From: Slackia faecicanis
Lineage (GTDB): Bacteria; Actinomycetota; Coriobacteriia; Coriobacteriales; Eggerthellaceae
Assembly: GCF_003725295.1 (NCBI RefSeq)
Contig: NZ_QICB01000001.1
Span: forward strand, 310,001 to 374,000
Length of the DNA stretch: 64,000 nucleotides
Direction: 5' to 3'
In this document: one piece after another, positions 44,940 through 56,055 of the stretch
Layout of the letters: the number at the start of each line of letters is the position of its first letter
Position numbering within the stretch: position 1 is the first letter of the stretch
Notes under the pieces: generated by a model
The model's database searches: none
Seen by the model: the letters and a program-made list of their open reading frames with translations, nothing else
Told to the model about the DNA's origin: nothing
Position numbers and translations under genes: made by a program

Positions 44940-46812
44940 GGCGCACCTCCTGGGTCTGGATCTCGGTGTTCAGGCCCATGCACACGCCGCAGGCGGAGCA
45001 ATGGTCGAACGTGCAATCGGGCGTGGTCCTCTCCTGCTGGGCCAGCTTGCGTTCGCGCTGAAGAAACTTGACGAACAGGCCCGCGGAAAGATGAGACCAC
45101 GGCGGAATATAATCGGTATCGTAGGTTGCCTGGGCGACGCCTTCCATGCTCACGCCGCATTCCTCGCACGCCCGCTTCCAGATATCGAGCGAGAAATGCT
45201 CGGTCCATGCGTCGAAGCGAGCGCCCGAGCGCCACGCGGCCTCCACCACTTCGGCCACGTCGCGGCCGCCGCGGCTCATCATGGCCTCGACAAGCGACAC
45301 GTCGGGTTCGTGCCAATGCACGTCGACGGCGCGGTATTTCACAGAGCGGCGCAAAAGGTCGATGCGGCGCTTCGCCTCTTCAGGCGTGATCTGGCCGTCC
45401 CACTGGAACGGCGTCTGCGATTTGGGCACGAACAGCGCGCACGAAATGCTCACGCGCACGTTGCCGCGCTGATTTTCAGGAACCGCCTTCTTCGCGCGGT
45501 CGTAGGCGCGTTGAGCGAGACTCGCGATGCCTTTGATATCGTCGTCGGTCTCGGTGGGAAGGCCGATCATGAAGTACAGCTTGCAGCGGCGCCAGCCTGC
45601 GGCGAACGCCGCGTCGATCGCGCCGAAGAGGTCGTCTTCGGTGACGCCCTTGTTGATAACGTCGCGCAGGCGCTGGGTGCCCGCCTCGGGCGCGAACGTC
45701 AAACCGCCGCGCTTGCCGCCCGCCACGAGCTCGGCCATTTCGACGCCGAACGAATCGAGGCGCTGGCTGGGAATGGATACCGAAATGCCCTTGCCCTCGA
45801 GCGCGCGATTGAGCCTGCGCAAGATCTGCTCGATCTGGCTGTGGTCGGTCGACGAAAGCGACGTGAGGCTCACTTCGTCGTAGCCCGTCTCGGCAAGGCC
45901 GCGGCACACCGCCGACACGATATTGTCGGCCGAGCGCTCGCGCACGGGGCGATACATCATGCCCGCCTGGCAGAAACGACAGCCGCGCGTGCAGCCGCGC
46001 AGCACCTCGACGTTGAATCGGTCGTGGATGACCTCGGTATACGGCACGATCATGGGCTCGTAGGCGTCGGATTCGGCGAAACCGTCCCACAGGCGCTTTT
46101 CTATCACGGCGGGAACGTCCTCGTAGCGGGGAACGGCCCATGCGCCGCGCTCCTGGGCCTCGACCTCGTCGAGGATGTCATAAAGCGAAGGAACGTACAC
46201 GCCGTGCATATGCGCCATGGCGCGCAGCATTTCGGCGCGCGTCGCGCCTTCGGCCTTCATGGAGCGATGCAGCTCCAAAAGCTCGGGAAGCATCTCTTCG
46301 CCCTCGCCGAGCATGATCGCGTCGAAAAACGGCGCGTAGGGCTCGGCGTTGAACGCGCACGGGCCGCCGGCGAACACCATGGGGTCGCCTTCTCCGCGGT
46401 CCTCGGCGCGCAGCGCGATGCCCGCCAAGTCGAGGAATTCCAGCACGTTGGTGGCCGCGAGCTCGTGCGGAAGCGTGATGCCGATGGCATCGAATTCCGC
46501 AATCGGGGCACAGCTTTCCAGCGAAAACGCGGGAATGCCCTCTTTGCGCATGAGGTCGCACATGTCGGCCGCGGGCAGGAACGCGCGCTCGGCGGCCATG
46601 CCCTCCACGGCATTGACGCAGTTGCACAGAATACGCACCGCCTGGTTCGCCTGGCCGAGCTCGTAGGTGTCGGGATAGGTCATGCAGAAACGATACGGGG
46701 CCTCGGGTTTATACGTGCAGCCCCATTCGTGGTTCAAATAACGGGCAGGACGCTCGATCGAACGGCCAGCCTGGCGCAAAAGCCCCTCGATGCGGGGCCA
46801 GAGGTCGGTCAT
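44932..46812 (-). CDS. TIGR03960 family B12-binding-type radical SAM protein
   Basis: The 626-residue protein has an N-terminal B12-binding-like domain and a radical SAM core with GCTRGCRFCQAG, the CxxxCxxC cluster motif. Next comes LTFAPEAGTQRLRDVINKG, and a C-terminal cysteine-containing tail (TPDCTFDHCSACGVCMG). Members are widespread, often as a fusion with DUF2344; here the two are separate but overlapping genes. The reaction is not known. An AGGAA site precedes the ATG. Confidence 0.9.
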   Translation of the reverse strand: MTDLWPRIEGLLRQAGRSIERPARYLNHEWGCTYKPEAPYRFCMTYPDTYELGQANQAVRILCNCVNAVEGMAAERAFLPAADMCDLMRKEGIPAFSLESCAPIAEFDAIGITLPHELAATNVLEFLDLAGIALRAEDRGEGDPMVFAGGPCAFNAEPYAPFFDAIMLGEGEEMLPELLELHRSMKAEGATRAEMLRAMAHMHGVYVPSLYDILDEVEAQERGAWAVPRYEDVPAVIEKRLWDGFAESDAYEPMIVPYTEVIHDRFNVEVLRGCTRGCRFCQAGMMYRPVRERSADNIVSAVCRGLAETGYDEVSLTSLSSTDHSQIEQILRRLNRALEGKGISVSIPSQRLDSFGVEMAELVAGGKRGGLTFAPEAGTQRLRDVINKGVTEDDLFGAIDAAFAAGWRRCKLYFMIGLPTETDDDIKGIASLAQRAYDRAKKAVPENQRGNVRVSISCALFVPKSQTPFQWDGQITPEEAKRRIDLLRRSVKYRAVDVHWHEPDVSLVEAMMSRGGRDVAEVVEAAWRSGARFDAWTEHFSLDIWKRACEECGVSMEGVAQATYDTDYIPPWSHLSAGLFVKFLQRERKLAQQERTTPDCTFDHCSACGVCMGLNTEIQTQEVRHG

Positions 46813-46854
46813 GGAAATTCCTGTCTGTCGTTTCGTACAAAGCCGCGTCCGCGC

Positions 46855-48060
46855 TTAGCGCGCCACGCGGTCGTTGGCCTGCTTGACGGCGTCGGCCGCG
46901 GTATGGGCGATGCCTCGGACGCAGGCGAGCGCCTTCGAAGGGGCCTCGCGCACGGCCTCTTTCGCCTTCGATGCCGCAGCGTCGCGGGCCTGACGGCCCA
47001 TTTCGGCGGCGGCCTCCTTGGCCACCTGTCCGGTGCGCGTGGATGCCGCGGCATCCTGGACGGCGCGGCGGGCGTCCTCGACGACGCCTGCGATGCCGGC
47101 CATATTGCCGCCGTGCTCGAAATACTCGATCGCGGCGTGTCCCATGGCGCTCGTTCCCGCGTAGCCGATGCCGGCCTTGATGGCCCAGCCCAATGCAGGA
47201 ACCACGCCGACCGCCTGACGGGCCACGGCGCGGCAGGCGAATCCGCCGCCCACCACCACGGCGAGCTCCTTGACGCGCTCGGCGCTCAAGGGCTGGCCGT
47301 ACGCCGCGGCGATCTGCAGAACCATCTTCGCCTGATTGAGCGTCATGATCGGAAGGTCGGCGCCCGGGATGAACGCGACGAATCCGACGCCTGCGTTCTG
47401 GATCGACGTGGCGCGCACCGATTCGACCGAAAGCGGCTTGCGCACGAAGTCGAAAGCCTGGGCGAACGCGAGGCGCTTTGCCTTGAACGCCGCGACCACC
47501 CACTCGCCCATCTTGCGCGAAAGCTCGTCGGAGAACTCCTGCGTCAGAGGAATGGGCTCCAAGGCGAACGGGTCGCTCGGATCGAATGCCGAATAGACGC
47601 CCTCGGCATCGGCGTCTTCTTTGGTGATGTCGATCGGCTCGACCAGCATGACGATGCTGCCGTCCTTGATTTCGGGGGCGATCAGATCGCCTTCAGGAAC
47701 GGCGAACCCGTGCTCTCGGGCGGCGGCATCCACCAGTTCGGGAAGCGTGGTGACCACCATGACGGGAATGCCCGCCTCGCGCACGCGCGCGGCGATTTCG
47801 CCGACCTCGGGCGTGACGCCGGCGGCGATAACCGCCATGTCGCTGCGGGGGTCGAACACCGCGGAGGCGTCGGAGAAATAATTCACCGACACGCGGGCCT
47901 GCGGCGATGCGCTCGCGAACGACGAGCGCACGAAGGCCGCCAGGTCGGCGGGCGCCGTGTCGTCGAGCATCACCGAGACGCACAACGGCACCGAACGGGC
48001 GGCATCGACATCGGTCGCCTCTTGAAACACCGCCATGATATCGATAGGTATCTTCTTCAT
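46855..48060 (-). CDS. DUF697-type protein (YcjF-like C-terminal domain)
   Basis: The 401-residue protein has an N-terminal alpha/beta region of about 170 residues. It reads like a degenerate nucleotide-binding domain (MAVFQEATDVDAARSVPLCV, VIAAGVTPEVGEIAARVREA) without a P-loop. A DUF697 core follows (LPIMTLNQAKMVLQIAAAYG, VVGGGFACRAVARQAVGVVP) with hydrophobic helices. A C-terminal Ala/Lys-rich helix ends the chain. DUF697 is usually fused to a GTPase; here the GTPase motifs are missing. It lies between rodA and the radical SAM gene. AAGGGG precedes the ATG at 48060. Confidence 0.75.
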   Translation of the reverse strand: MKKIPIDIMAVFQEATDVDAARSVPLCVSVMLDDTAPADLAAFVRSSFASASPQARVSVNYFSDASAVFDPRSDMAVIAAGVTPEVGEIAARVREAGIPVMVVTTLPELVDAAAREHGFAVPEGDLIAPEIKDGSIVMLVEPIDITKEDADAEGVYSAFDPSDPFALEPIPLTQEFSDELSRKMGEWVVAAFKAKRLAFAQAFDFVRKPLSVESVRATSIQNAGVGFVAFIPGADLPIMTLNQAKMVLQIAAAYGQPLSAERVKELAVVVGGGFACRAVARQAVGVVPALGWAIKAGIGYAGTSAMGHAAIEYFEHGGNMAGIAGVVEDARRAVQDAAASTRTGQVAKEAAAEMGRQARDAAASKAKEAVREAPSKALACVRGIAHTAADAVKQANDRVAR

Positions 48061-48180
48061 GGGAATCCCCTTCGAACATTCGCTTCGGACGGAACGCGTG
48101 CCGATGCGCCGCATTCCGCCATTCGATTCACCTTACCACGCACGCTTCGCGGCCGTGCGCTTATCGACCGCTTCTCCGCA

Positions 48181-49380
48181 TCATCGATGCGCGTAGACCG
48201 AGCCGATCAGACCGAGCAGCGAGAAATTGACCAGCATGAACGACGAGCCGTAGCTCATAAACGGCAACGGGATGCCCGTGACGGGCATGAGCCCGATGTT
48301 CATGCCGATGTTCTCGAGGATCTGGAACAGCCACATGCCCACGATGCCCATCACGATCAGCGTGCCGAACAGGTCGCCCGCGTTGCGCGCGATGCGGATG
48401 CAGGAAAGCACGAGCGCCAGGTACAGGCCGAGCAGCAGCAGCGCGCCCACGAAGCCGAACTGCTCGGCGAGCACGCAGAAGATGAAGTCGGTCGGCGCCT
48501 CGGGAACGAAGCCCAGGCTCGACTGCGACGCGTTCAGCAGGCCCTTGCCGAAAAAGCCGCCCGATCCGATGGCGATCATGGCCTGGTTGAGGTTGTAGCC
48601 CGCGCCCGACGTGTCGGCGCCCGGATCCAAAAAGACCAGCAGGCGGTTGCGCTGGTACTGCTTGAGCAGCTTGTATTCGCCCGTGGCGTTTTTCAGCATC
48701 TCGTCGACGGCGAACACCGTGGCCACCGCGGCCACCAACGCGCCCAGCGTGATCAGCAGATACTTCAAGCGCGCGCCGCCCATGACGAGCGTCACGCCGC
48801 CGATGAACAGGTACACGAGGCCCGTGCCCAGGTCGGGCTGGGTCATGATGCACGCGAAGGGAATGAGGATGTAGCCCAAAGCCTTCAGATATTCGCGCGG
48901 GTCGTCGAGGTTGCCGCCGTAGCGCGCCAGCACGCTCGCATCGAGCAGGATCACCGTTATCTTGGCGAACTCGCCCGGCTGCAGCTGCATGCCCACGTTG
49001 ATCCAGCTCTGCGCGCCTTTCGCCTCCACGCCGATGATCGGCAGATGAGGCGAAAGAATCAGCGCCACGTTCACGATCAGGAGCAAGGTGGTATAGCCCG
49101 CGAGCTGGCGATAGTCGATCGAATAGAAGACCATCATAGCCACCACGCCCAAGCCGACGCCCATCAGCTGGCGTGTGAACGAATAATCCTCGTTGCCCTG
49201 GACCGCCGACCAGACCACCAGAAGGCCGTAGGCGATCAGGCAGAGCGCGATGGCGACGAGCGACTTCGGAATGGCGTCCATGAAGCCGCGCTTGCGCCGC
49301 GTCGCACCGTCGGGAGAACCCGACCCGACCACGCCGCCTTCGGGCGTGCGGACGCGATCGATCTCGTTGAATCCGGCCAT
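48181..49380 (-). CDS. rodA: Rod-shape glycosyltransferase RodA
   Basis: The 399-residue SEDS-family membrane protein has about ten helices and the motif block WINVGMQLQPGEFAKI, followed by GTGLVYLFIGGVTLV. It polymerises glycan strands in partnership with PBP2. The gene is one base after pbp2, as in other rod operons. A conserved Asp in the large loop region is expected but I did not pin it down. Confidence 0.95.
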   Translation of the reverse strand: MAGFNEIDRVRTPEGGVVGSGSPDGATRRKRGFMDAIPKSLVAIALCLIAYGLLVVWSAVQGNEDYSFTRQLMGVGLGVVAMMVFYSIDYRQLAGYTTLLLIVNVALILSPHLPIIGVEAKGAQSWINVGMQLQPGEFAKITVILLDASVLARYGGNLDDPREYLKALGYILIPFACIMTQPDLGTGLVYLFIGGVTLVMGGARLKYLLITLGALVAAVATVFAVDEMLKNATGEYKLLKQYQRNRLLVFLDPGADTSGAGYNLNQAMIAIGSGGFFGKGLLNASQSSLGFVPEAPTDFIFCVLAEQFGFVGALLLLGLYLALVLSCIRIARNAGDLFGTLIVMGIVGMWLFQILENIGMNIGLMPVTGIPLPFMSYGSSFMLVNFSLLGLIGSVYAHR

Positions 49381-49381
49381 G

Positions 49382-51505
49382 CTAGTCGACCCTTCCTGCG
49401 CCCGTGCCGTGATACGGGACGGACTGCGTGATCTCTTCCGTGGGAGTGAGCTCCTTGTCGAGGGCGCCCTGGCCGAGCTTCACGCACCCGTCCATGACCT
49501 TCGCCGCGATAGGGGCCGCGGCGGTCGCGCCCGCGCCGCCCTCGGTGATGACGCACGTCACGACGTATTTCGGCTTGTCGTAAGGCGCATACATCGCGAA
49601 CCACGCATAGCCGTCGTGCTCGGCCCATTCGCCCGTGCCCGTCTTGCAGGCGCACTCGTAATCGTATTGCGACAGCAGATCGGGAATGGAGGCGTCTTCT
49701 TCGGCCACGCCGCGCAGCGCGTCGCGCACCGTTTCGAGCTCGGACTTGCGCACGTCGGGCTCGCCCGTGAACTCGGGCTCGTGGCCCACCACCTTCTCGC
49801 CGCTGGAATTGCGCACCTCTTTGAGCAGGTTCGGCTTGGGAAGCTTGCCCGTGGCCACGCCTGCGTAGCCCACGGCCATCTGCAAGGGGGTCACGATGAC
49901 GTTGCCCTGGCCAATTACCATGTTGGACATGTCGCCCGGCTGCCACTGGCCCTGTTCGGGAGCGTTTTCCCAGTTCTTGGCCTTCCACTCGGGCGTCGGC
50001 ACCACGCCTTCGCCTTCGCCGTCGAGCTCGATGCCCGTCTTCTTGCCGAAACCGAATTCCTTGACGTAGTTGGCCATGGCGTCCATGCCGAGCGTCGGGG
50101 CGGAATCGTAGAAGTTCTTCGCGATCTCGTAGAACACCGTGTCGCACGAGATCACCATGGCCTGGCGAAACGATATGGGTCCGTGGCCGTCGAGCTTCCA
50201 GCAGTTCTGTCCGTACGACTCGCCGAAGCCCGTCCATCGGCCGGTGCAGTTCCACGAGCGCGACGAGTCGGCGAAGCCGTAATGAAGGCCCGCCATGCCG
50301 GTGAACGCCTTGAACGTGGAAGCGGCGGGATACTGGCCCGCGATGCAGCGGTTGAGCAACGGAGACCCCGACGACTCCTTGTCGTTGTAGCGGTCCCAGT
50401 CGTCCTGGGACACGCCGCCGACGAAGTGCGTCGGGTCGAACGGCGGGAAGCTCGCCATGGCGATCACGTCGCCGGTATCGACTTCCATCGCCACCACGGC
50501 GCCCGATGTGCCCGTGCCGCCGCCAATCACGCCGTGCGGCGCGATCAGGGACTGAAGCTCTTCCTCGGCGATCTTTTGCACCTTGGCCGAAATGGTGAGG
50601 TACAGATCGCTGCCCTGCGCGGGAGGCGTTTCGCTGCGCACTTCGTGCACGGTGCCGTCGACGTCGGAAACGACGACCTTCGCGCCGTGCGAGCCGAACA
50701 GATAGCCGTCATAGGTCAGCTCGACGCCCGATTGGCCCACTTCGTCGCCGCTTTGGTAATCGCGGCCGGCGGGAATGGCCCCGAGCTGGGCGTCGGTCAC
50801 GGTGCCCGTATAGCCGAGAACCTGGCCGGCCAGGCCTTTGTAGGGATACACGCGCTTCGAGCGCCTCTGCACGCTCACGCCGGGAAACGCGTCGGGATGC
50901 TCGGCGATGAACGCCACGTCGCGCGGCTTGGCGTCGGAAGACACCTCGCGCTGCGCCTGCGCGCCGCCGCTCGTGTCCAGGATGCGCTGCCTGACCACCG
51001 CGTAAGGCACGCCCGTCAGCGCGGAAAGGCGCATGAGGACGCTGCGGTCCTGGGCCACTTCGGCATCGGCCACGATCGCGGGCGTGATCTTGTTGTCCAC
51101 CATGACGATGCCTTCGGTATCGTAGATGCGCCCGCGCGCGGCGGGCGTCTTGATGGTGGTGAGCTGGTTCTCGTCGGATTTCGCGCGGTATTCGCCCGAA
51201 GAGAGAACCTGCATGCTCCACAGCTTGATGGACAGGCTGCCGAAAATGCCCGCGATCAGAACGCCGAGCGCCGTGTAGCGCGGCCTGAGCCGGTCTTTCA
51301 ACGGGCTGTTCGAGCTTTGATGCGCGCCTGCCGACGCCGCCATCGATTCGCCTTTATGCATGCGCAGCGGCTCGGCGGAGCCGATCGAAGAAACGGATTT
51401 CGCCACCGAAGATCCGGGTTTCACCGAACGCGAACGATAGTAGATGACCAGCGCGGCGCCCGATATGGCCAAAATGACGATGGCCGTGATGATCGCCGTT
51501 ACCAT
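49382..51505 (-). CDS. mrdA: Penicillin-binding protein 2 (elongation transpeptidase)
   Basis: The 707-residue class B PBP has an N-terminal membrane helix (TAIIVILAISGAALVIYY) and a pedestal domain. The transpeptidase domain has the SxxK motif AASTFKAF, the SxD motif ISCDTVF and the KTGTGEW motif. It cross-links peptidoglycan with RodA, MreC and MreD in cell elongation. A cytoplasmic/linker stretch (about residues 40-70) before a second hydrophobic segment is longer than in E. coli PBP2. AAGGAGG precedes the ATG. The operon order is mreB-mreC-mreD-pbp2-rodA. Confidence 0.95.
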   Translation of the reverse strand: MVTAIITAIVILAISGAALVIYYRSRSVKPGSSVAKSVSSIGSAEPLRMHKGESMAASAGAHQSSNSPLKDRLRPRYTALGVLIAGIFGSLSIKLWSMQVLSSGEYRAKSDENQLTTIKTPAARGRIYDTEGIVMVDNKITPAIVADAEVAQDRSVLMRLSALTGVPYAVVRQRILDTSGGAQAQREVSSDAKPRDVAFIAEHPDAFPGVSVQRRSKRVYPYKGLAGQVLGYTGTVTDAQLGAIPAGRDYQSGDEVGQSGVELTYDGYLFGSHGAKVVVSDVDGTVHEVRSETPPAQGSDLYLTISAKVQKIAEEELQSLIAPHGVIGGGTGTSGAVVAMEVDTGDVIAMASFPPFDPTHFVGGVSQDDWDRYNDKESSGSPLLNRCIAGQYPAASTFKAFTGMAGLHYGFADSSRSWNCTGRWTGFGESYGQNCWKLDGHGPISFRQAMVISCDTVFYEIAKNFYDSAPTLGMDAMANYVKEFGFGKKTGIELDGEGEGVVPTPEWKAKNWENAPEQGQWQPGDMSNMVIGQGNVIVTPLQMAVGYAGVATGKLPKPNLLKEVRNSSGEKVVGHEPEFTGEPDVRKSELETVRDALRGVAEEDASIPDLLSQYDYECACKTGTGEWAEHDGYAWFAMYAPYDKPKYVVTCVITEGGAGATAAAPIAAKVMDGCVKLGQGALDKELTPTEEITQSVPYHGTGAGRVD

Positions 51506-51514
51506 AGAGCCTCC

Positions 51515-52039
51515 TTAACGCAGTCGTATCGTGGAAGATTCCGGCGCCACATGGTTCGAGGCGCCGCGCGCGAACAGGGCCGAAAGCACGGGAAGCACAA
51601 TCAGGCAGACCGCGCAGTCGTAGAGCGCGCACGGAAGGGCGCGCATCAAAAGCGCATCGGCCGCAGTGATGTCGGTGGTGGCCACGTAGAACAGCGCATA
51701 GCACGCTTCGACCAGAAGCGACGAGGCCATGGTGATCAGAAGCGACACGGAAAGCGTATCGTTGCCGAGACGCATCGAGGCGCGGCTCGCGCAAAACGCC
51801 ACCAGGGCCAGCAGGGCCGCCATGACGCCAGGCGTGCCGCTGAGCACCAGGTCGTACACCATGCCGAGAGCGAATCCGACCACCATGGTGGAATCGGCGG
51901 GGCGAAGCATGGCGGCCACGCCCACGAACACGAGCACGAAATCGGGCATGGCGCCGAAGATAGCGATCGAAGGCGCCAAGATCAGCTGCAGCGCAAGGCT
52001 CGCCAAGCCGGCGAGGAACAGAAACACCGAACCGCGCAT
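51515..52039 (-). CDS. mreD: Rod-shape protein MreD
   Basis: The 174-residue membrane protein has five or six helices and the pattern typical of MreD (LILAPSIAIFGAMPDFVLVF). It bridges MreC to the PBP2/RodA complex. Its start is preceded by GGGGAG that includes the mreC stop codon, so translation is coupled. Confidence 0.9.
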   Translation of the reverse strand: MRGSVFLFLAGLASLALQLILAPSIAIFGAMPDFVLVFVGVAAMLRPADSTMVVGFALGMVYDLVLSGTPGVMAALLALVAFCASRASMRLGNDTLSVSLLITMASSLLVEACYALFYVATTDITAADALLMRALPCALYDCAVCLIVLPVLSALFARGASNHVAPESSTIRLR

Positions 52040-52042
52040 CGG

Positions 52043-52969
52043 CTACTCCCCTGCCGTCGCGCCGGCCGGCTTCTTCGACGCGCCGGATGCCGAATCGGCG
52101 GCCGCGGACTCGTCGGCCGGCTGCTCGGCGGCCGACATGACCACCGTGACCTCTTCGAGCGGGTCGGCGACGGACAGAGGCGACACGACGATCGTGCGGT
52201 CGGAGGTGCCCGCGGAAGCGCGGACCGCCGAAACCGTGCCCAGCTCCATGCCGCGGAAGTAGCTTCCGCCCAGGCCGGACGTCACGATGACGTCGCCCAC
52301 CTTCACTTCGACGGAAGAATCGACGTTTTCGAGATACAGCAGGCCCTCTACCGAGCCTTTCACCACGCCTTCGGCGCGATTGCTCTGGATGTAGACGGAA
52401 ACGCCGCTTTGGGGGTCGTCGATCAGGCGCACCTTACACGTCAGGGGGCTCACCTCGACCACCTGCCCCAAAAGGCCGCTGGAGCCCATGACCGGAAGGC
52501 CGGGCTCGACGCCTGCGTTGGAGCCCACGCCCACGGTGATCACGCGGTCCCACGCATCGGAGGCAAGGCCGATCACGCGGGCCGTCACGCCTTCGGTGGC
52601 GTACTGGTCGGACAAATCGAGCAGGCCCTGGAGGCGCTGGGCCTCCTGGCGATATTCCTCGAGCTGGATGACCTGCGATTTAAGCTTGGCGTTCTCTTCT
52701 TTGAGCGCGGTGTAGGACTGGTCGCTCACCGTGGCGTTCTCCACCGCATCGCCCGCGGCCTCTTCGGCGAAAGCGACGCCCGTTCCGAGGAACTGGACCG
52801 GGGCGGCCGCCATGCCCGTGACCGACTGGACGTTATGCAGGAATCCGTCTTGGCTTTCGCGGCTATAGACCGAAGCGCACACGACCGCCACCACGAGAAG
52901 CGTGACGAGCAGCGCCACGCCGCCCGGCGCCATCGACTTCTTATGGACGGTCGGCTGTTTGAATGCCAT
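52043..52969 (-). CDS. mreC: Rod-shape protein MreC
   Basis: The 308-residue protein has one N-terminal membrane helix (GGVALLVTLLVVAVVCASVY). A coiled coil of about 35 residues (ALKEENAKLKSQVIQLEEYR) leads to the two-barrel outer domain (VITVGVGSNAGVEPGLPVMG, VTSGLGGSYFRGMELG). It dimerises and activates PBP2. The Ala/Ser-rich C-terminal tail is low-complexity. GGAGGTG lies upstream of the ATG. Confidence 0.94.
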   Translation of the reverse strand: MAFKQPTVHKKSMAPGGVALLVTLLVVAVVCASVYSRESQDGFLHNVQSVTGMAAAPVQFLGTGVAFAEEAAGDAVENATVSDQSYTALKEENAKLKSQVIQLEEYRQEAQRLQGLLDLSDQYATEGVTARVIGLASDAWDRVITVGVGSNAGVEPGLPVMGSSGLLGQVVEVSPLTCKVRLIDDPQSGVSVYIQSNRAEGVVKGSVEGLLYLENVDSSVEVKVGDVIVTSGLGGSYFRGMELGTVSAVRASAGTSDRTIVVSPLSVADPLEEVTVVMSAAEQPADESAAADSASGASKKPAGATAGE

Positions 52970-53039
52970 ACGCTACGTACACCTCCATGAAACGAGAGCG
53001 CCGGACGCGATGTCCGGCGCGAAACAGCGATACGGCCCC

Positions 53040-54116
<1,077 letters not shown>

Positions 54117-54273
54117 AGAGAGTGTCCTTTTCCGTTTCGTTTTCTCTATTTTCAGCATGCCCCTTAGGCGTAGCCGTTAAACCCGTTCATTCTAGCACAC
54201 GCCAAATTGCGAAAACGCAACGCAGACCGCATACACACAAAGGCCGAATCGAAGCAGAGCTCGAAGACGAGAA

Positions 54274-54299
54274 ATGCCCGCGCGAAAAGGCGCGGGCAT
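54274..54299 (-). terminator. Terminator of serA
   Basis: ATGCCCGCGC/GCGCGGGCAT with a 6-base loop, followed by TTCTCGTCTT on the minus strand. Confidence 0.75.
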
Positions 54300-54335
54300 C
54301 GTTTCATGCACATGGATGCAGGAGCTTCGGCCTCG

Positions 54336-55898
54336 CTACAGGCGAATGCTCCATGCGCGCGTGGCGCCGATGGCATCGGACACGCGATCGACCACCTCTT
54401 TCGGCGCTTCGCTTTCGACGTTCAGGAACACGAGCACCTCATGGCAGCCGGCGCGCTTGCCGATCGCCATGGTGGAGATGTTGATCCCCTCTTCGCCCAA
54501 GATGGTGCCGATGCGGCCGATCTGGCCGGGCTCGTCGGCATACAGGAACACCAGGGAGTGGTCGGCGGGAACCACATCGAGGCGATAGCGCAGAATCGAT
54601 ACGATATGCGCCTCGTGCAGCGAGCCCGGAACCGTGACCGAGATCTCGAGGCCGTCGGCCTCCATGGACACGATCGAATCGTAGCCGCGCGAATCGGCCG
54701 AGGCGCACGCGTCCATCTTCACGCCGTGGCGACGCGCCGAAGCGTCGGCGTTCTCGGTGGAAACGGATGCCTGACCGTGGCGGGAAAGCACGCCGCCGAG
54801 CGCCGATGCCGACAGCACCTGCAAATCGCCCGCGCACGGGCCGGCAGCCATGATGGACAGGGTCTTGGGAACGTCGCCGCCGAGCTGGGCGAGCATGCTG
54901 CCGCACATCTGGCATGCAGGAATGTATTTCGCCACCGAGTCGGCCAGGTCGTCGGCCACCATGTTGATGACCGTGGGAACCACGAGGCCCTCGAGGCCGT
55001 TGGCAACGTAGCGCGCGATGTTGACGCCTGCGCGCATCTGGGCCTCTTCGGTGTTGGCGCCGAGGTGCGGGGTCAGAACCGCACGGTCGAACTCGGCCAA
55101 GGGGGTATCGGCGGCAGGCTCGGATTCCAGCATGTCGACGCCGCAGGCGAACACGCGCCCCGCGGCCATGAAATCGGCCATCGCGGCCTCGTCGATGATG
55201 CCGCCGCGCGCGGTGTTCACCAGCACCACGCCGTCTTTCATCATGGCGAACTGCTCGGCGGCGAACATGTGGTAGGTCTCCTCGGTGCGCGGAACGTGCA
55301 CCGTGATGAAGTCGGCCAAAGGCAGCACTTCGCTCATGTCGTCATACAGCGCCACGCCGAGCTGGCTCGCGCGCGACGGCGAGCAGTACGGATCGTAGCC
55401 GACGACGCGCATGCCGAAGGCGCGGGCGCGCTCGGCCACCAGGCCGCCGATGCGGCCCAAGCCGAAGATCGCGAGGGTTTTCTCGAAAAGCTCGTGGCCC
55501 ATGAACGCGTCGCGGCGCCACGCGCCCTCGTGCACCGACGCGTTGGCGGCGGGCACTTCGCGGGCGGCGGCCAGCATAAGGGCCATGGTGTGCTCGGCCG
55601 CGGAAACGATGTTGCTGGTGGGCACGTTGCACACGGGAATGCCGCAGGCCGTCGCTGCATCGACGTCGATATTGTCGCAGGTCACGCCCGCGCGGCCGAT
55701 GATTTTGCAATTCTTCGCCGCCGCGATCACCTCGGCGGTCATCTGCGTGGCGCTGCGGACGATGAACGCATCGTAGTCGGGCGCGACCGCAAGAAGCTCG
55801 TCGGGGGTCAGATCATAACGGGTATCGACCGTATAGCCCTTCTTCTCGAGAATGGCGATTCCCTCGTCGACGATCTTGTCGGTTATCAGAATCTTCAC
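54336..55898 (-). CDS. serA: D-3-phosphoglycerate dehydrogenase, long form with ACT domain
   Basis: The 520-residue protein is a type I (long) phosphoglycerate dehydrogenase. It has the NAD-binding GLGRIGGLVAERARAFG and the catalytic regions NTARGGIIDEAAM and TPHLGANTEEAQ. An intervening ASB domain and a C-terminal ACT domain (SLVFLYADEPGQIGRIGTIL) bind serine for feedback. It begins serine synthesis. The GTG at 55898 is chosen because AAGGGAG lies 7 bases upstream. A TATAAT box at 55972-55967 suggests a transcript that begins near 55960, where an upstream in-frame GTG at 55958 could give a 20-residue extension. Confidence 0.95.
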   Translation of the reverse strand: MKILITDKIVDEGIAILEKKGYTVDTRYDLTPDELLAVAPDYDAFIVRSATQMTAEVIAAAKNCKIIGRAGVTCDNIDVDAATACGIPVCNVPTSNIVSAAEHTMALMLAAAREVPAANASVHEGAWRRDAFMGHELFEKTLAIFGLGRIGGLVAERARAFGMRVVGYDPYCSPSRASQLGVALYDDMSEVLPLADFITVHVPRTEETYHMFAAEQFAMMKDGVVLVNTARGGIIDEAAMADFMAAGRVFACGVDMLESEPAADTPLAEFDRAVLTPHLGANTEEAQMRAGVNIARYVANGLEGLVVPTVINMVADDLADSVAKYIPACQMCGSMLAQLGGDVPKTLSIMAAGPCAGDLQVLSASALGGVLSRHGQASVSTENADASARRHGVKMDACASADSRGYDSIVSMEADGLEISVTVPGSLHEAHIVSILRYRLDVVPADHSLVFLYADEPGQIGRIGTILGEEGINISTMAIGKRAGCHEVLVFLNVESEAPKEVVDRVSDAIGATRAWSIRL

Positions 55899-55966
55899 GG
55901 CATACTCCCTTGCAGGCATAGACGGCGAAACAGTGCATATCCGCAGAAGGCGGACCACGAAACCCG

Positions 55967-55972
55967 ATTATA
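55967..55972 (-). promoter_or_regulatory. serA promoter -10 box
   Basis: A perfect TATAAT on the minus strand, preceded by TGGG but without a clear -35 box. It is about 70 bases upstream of the chosen start. Confidence 0.6.
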
Positions 55973-56055
55973 CCCACGAGCCCGCACAGCCCGCCGCCTG
56001 CGCCGGAGCAGCGGCGTGAAGACGCGCCCCAACGTGTCGCGCGCCGGGGAAAACG

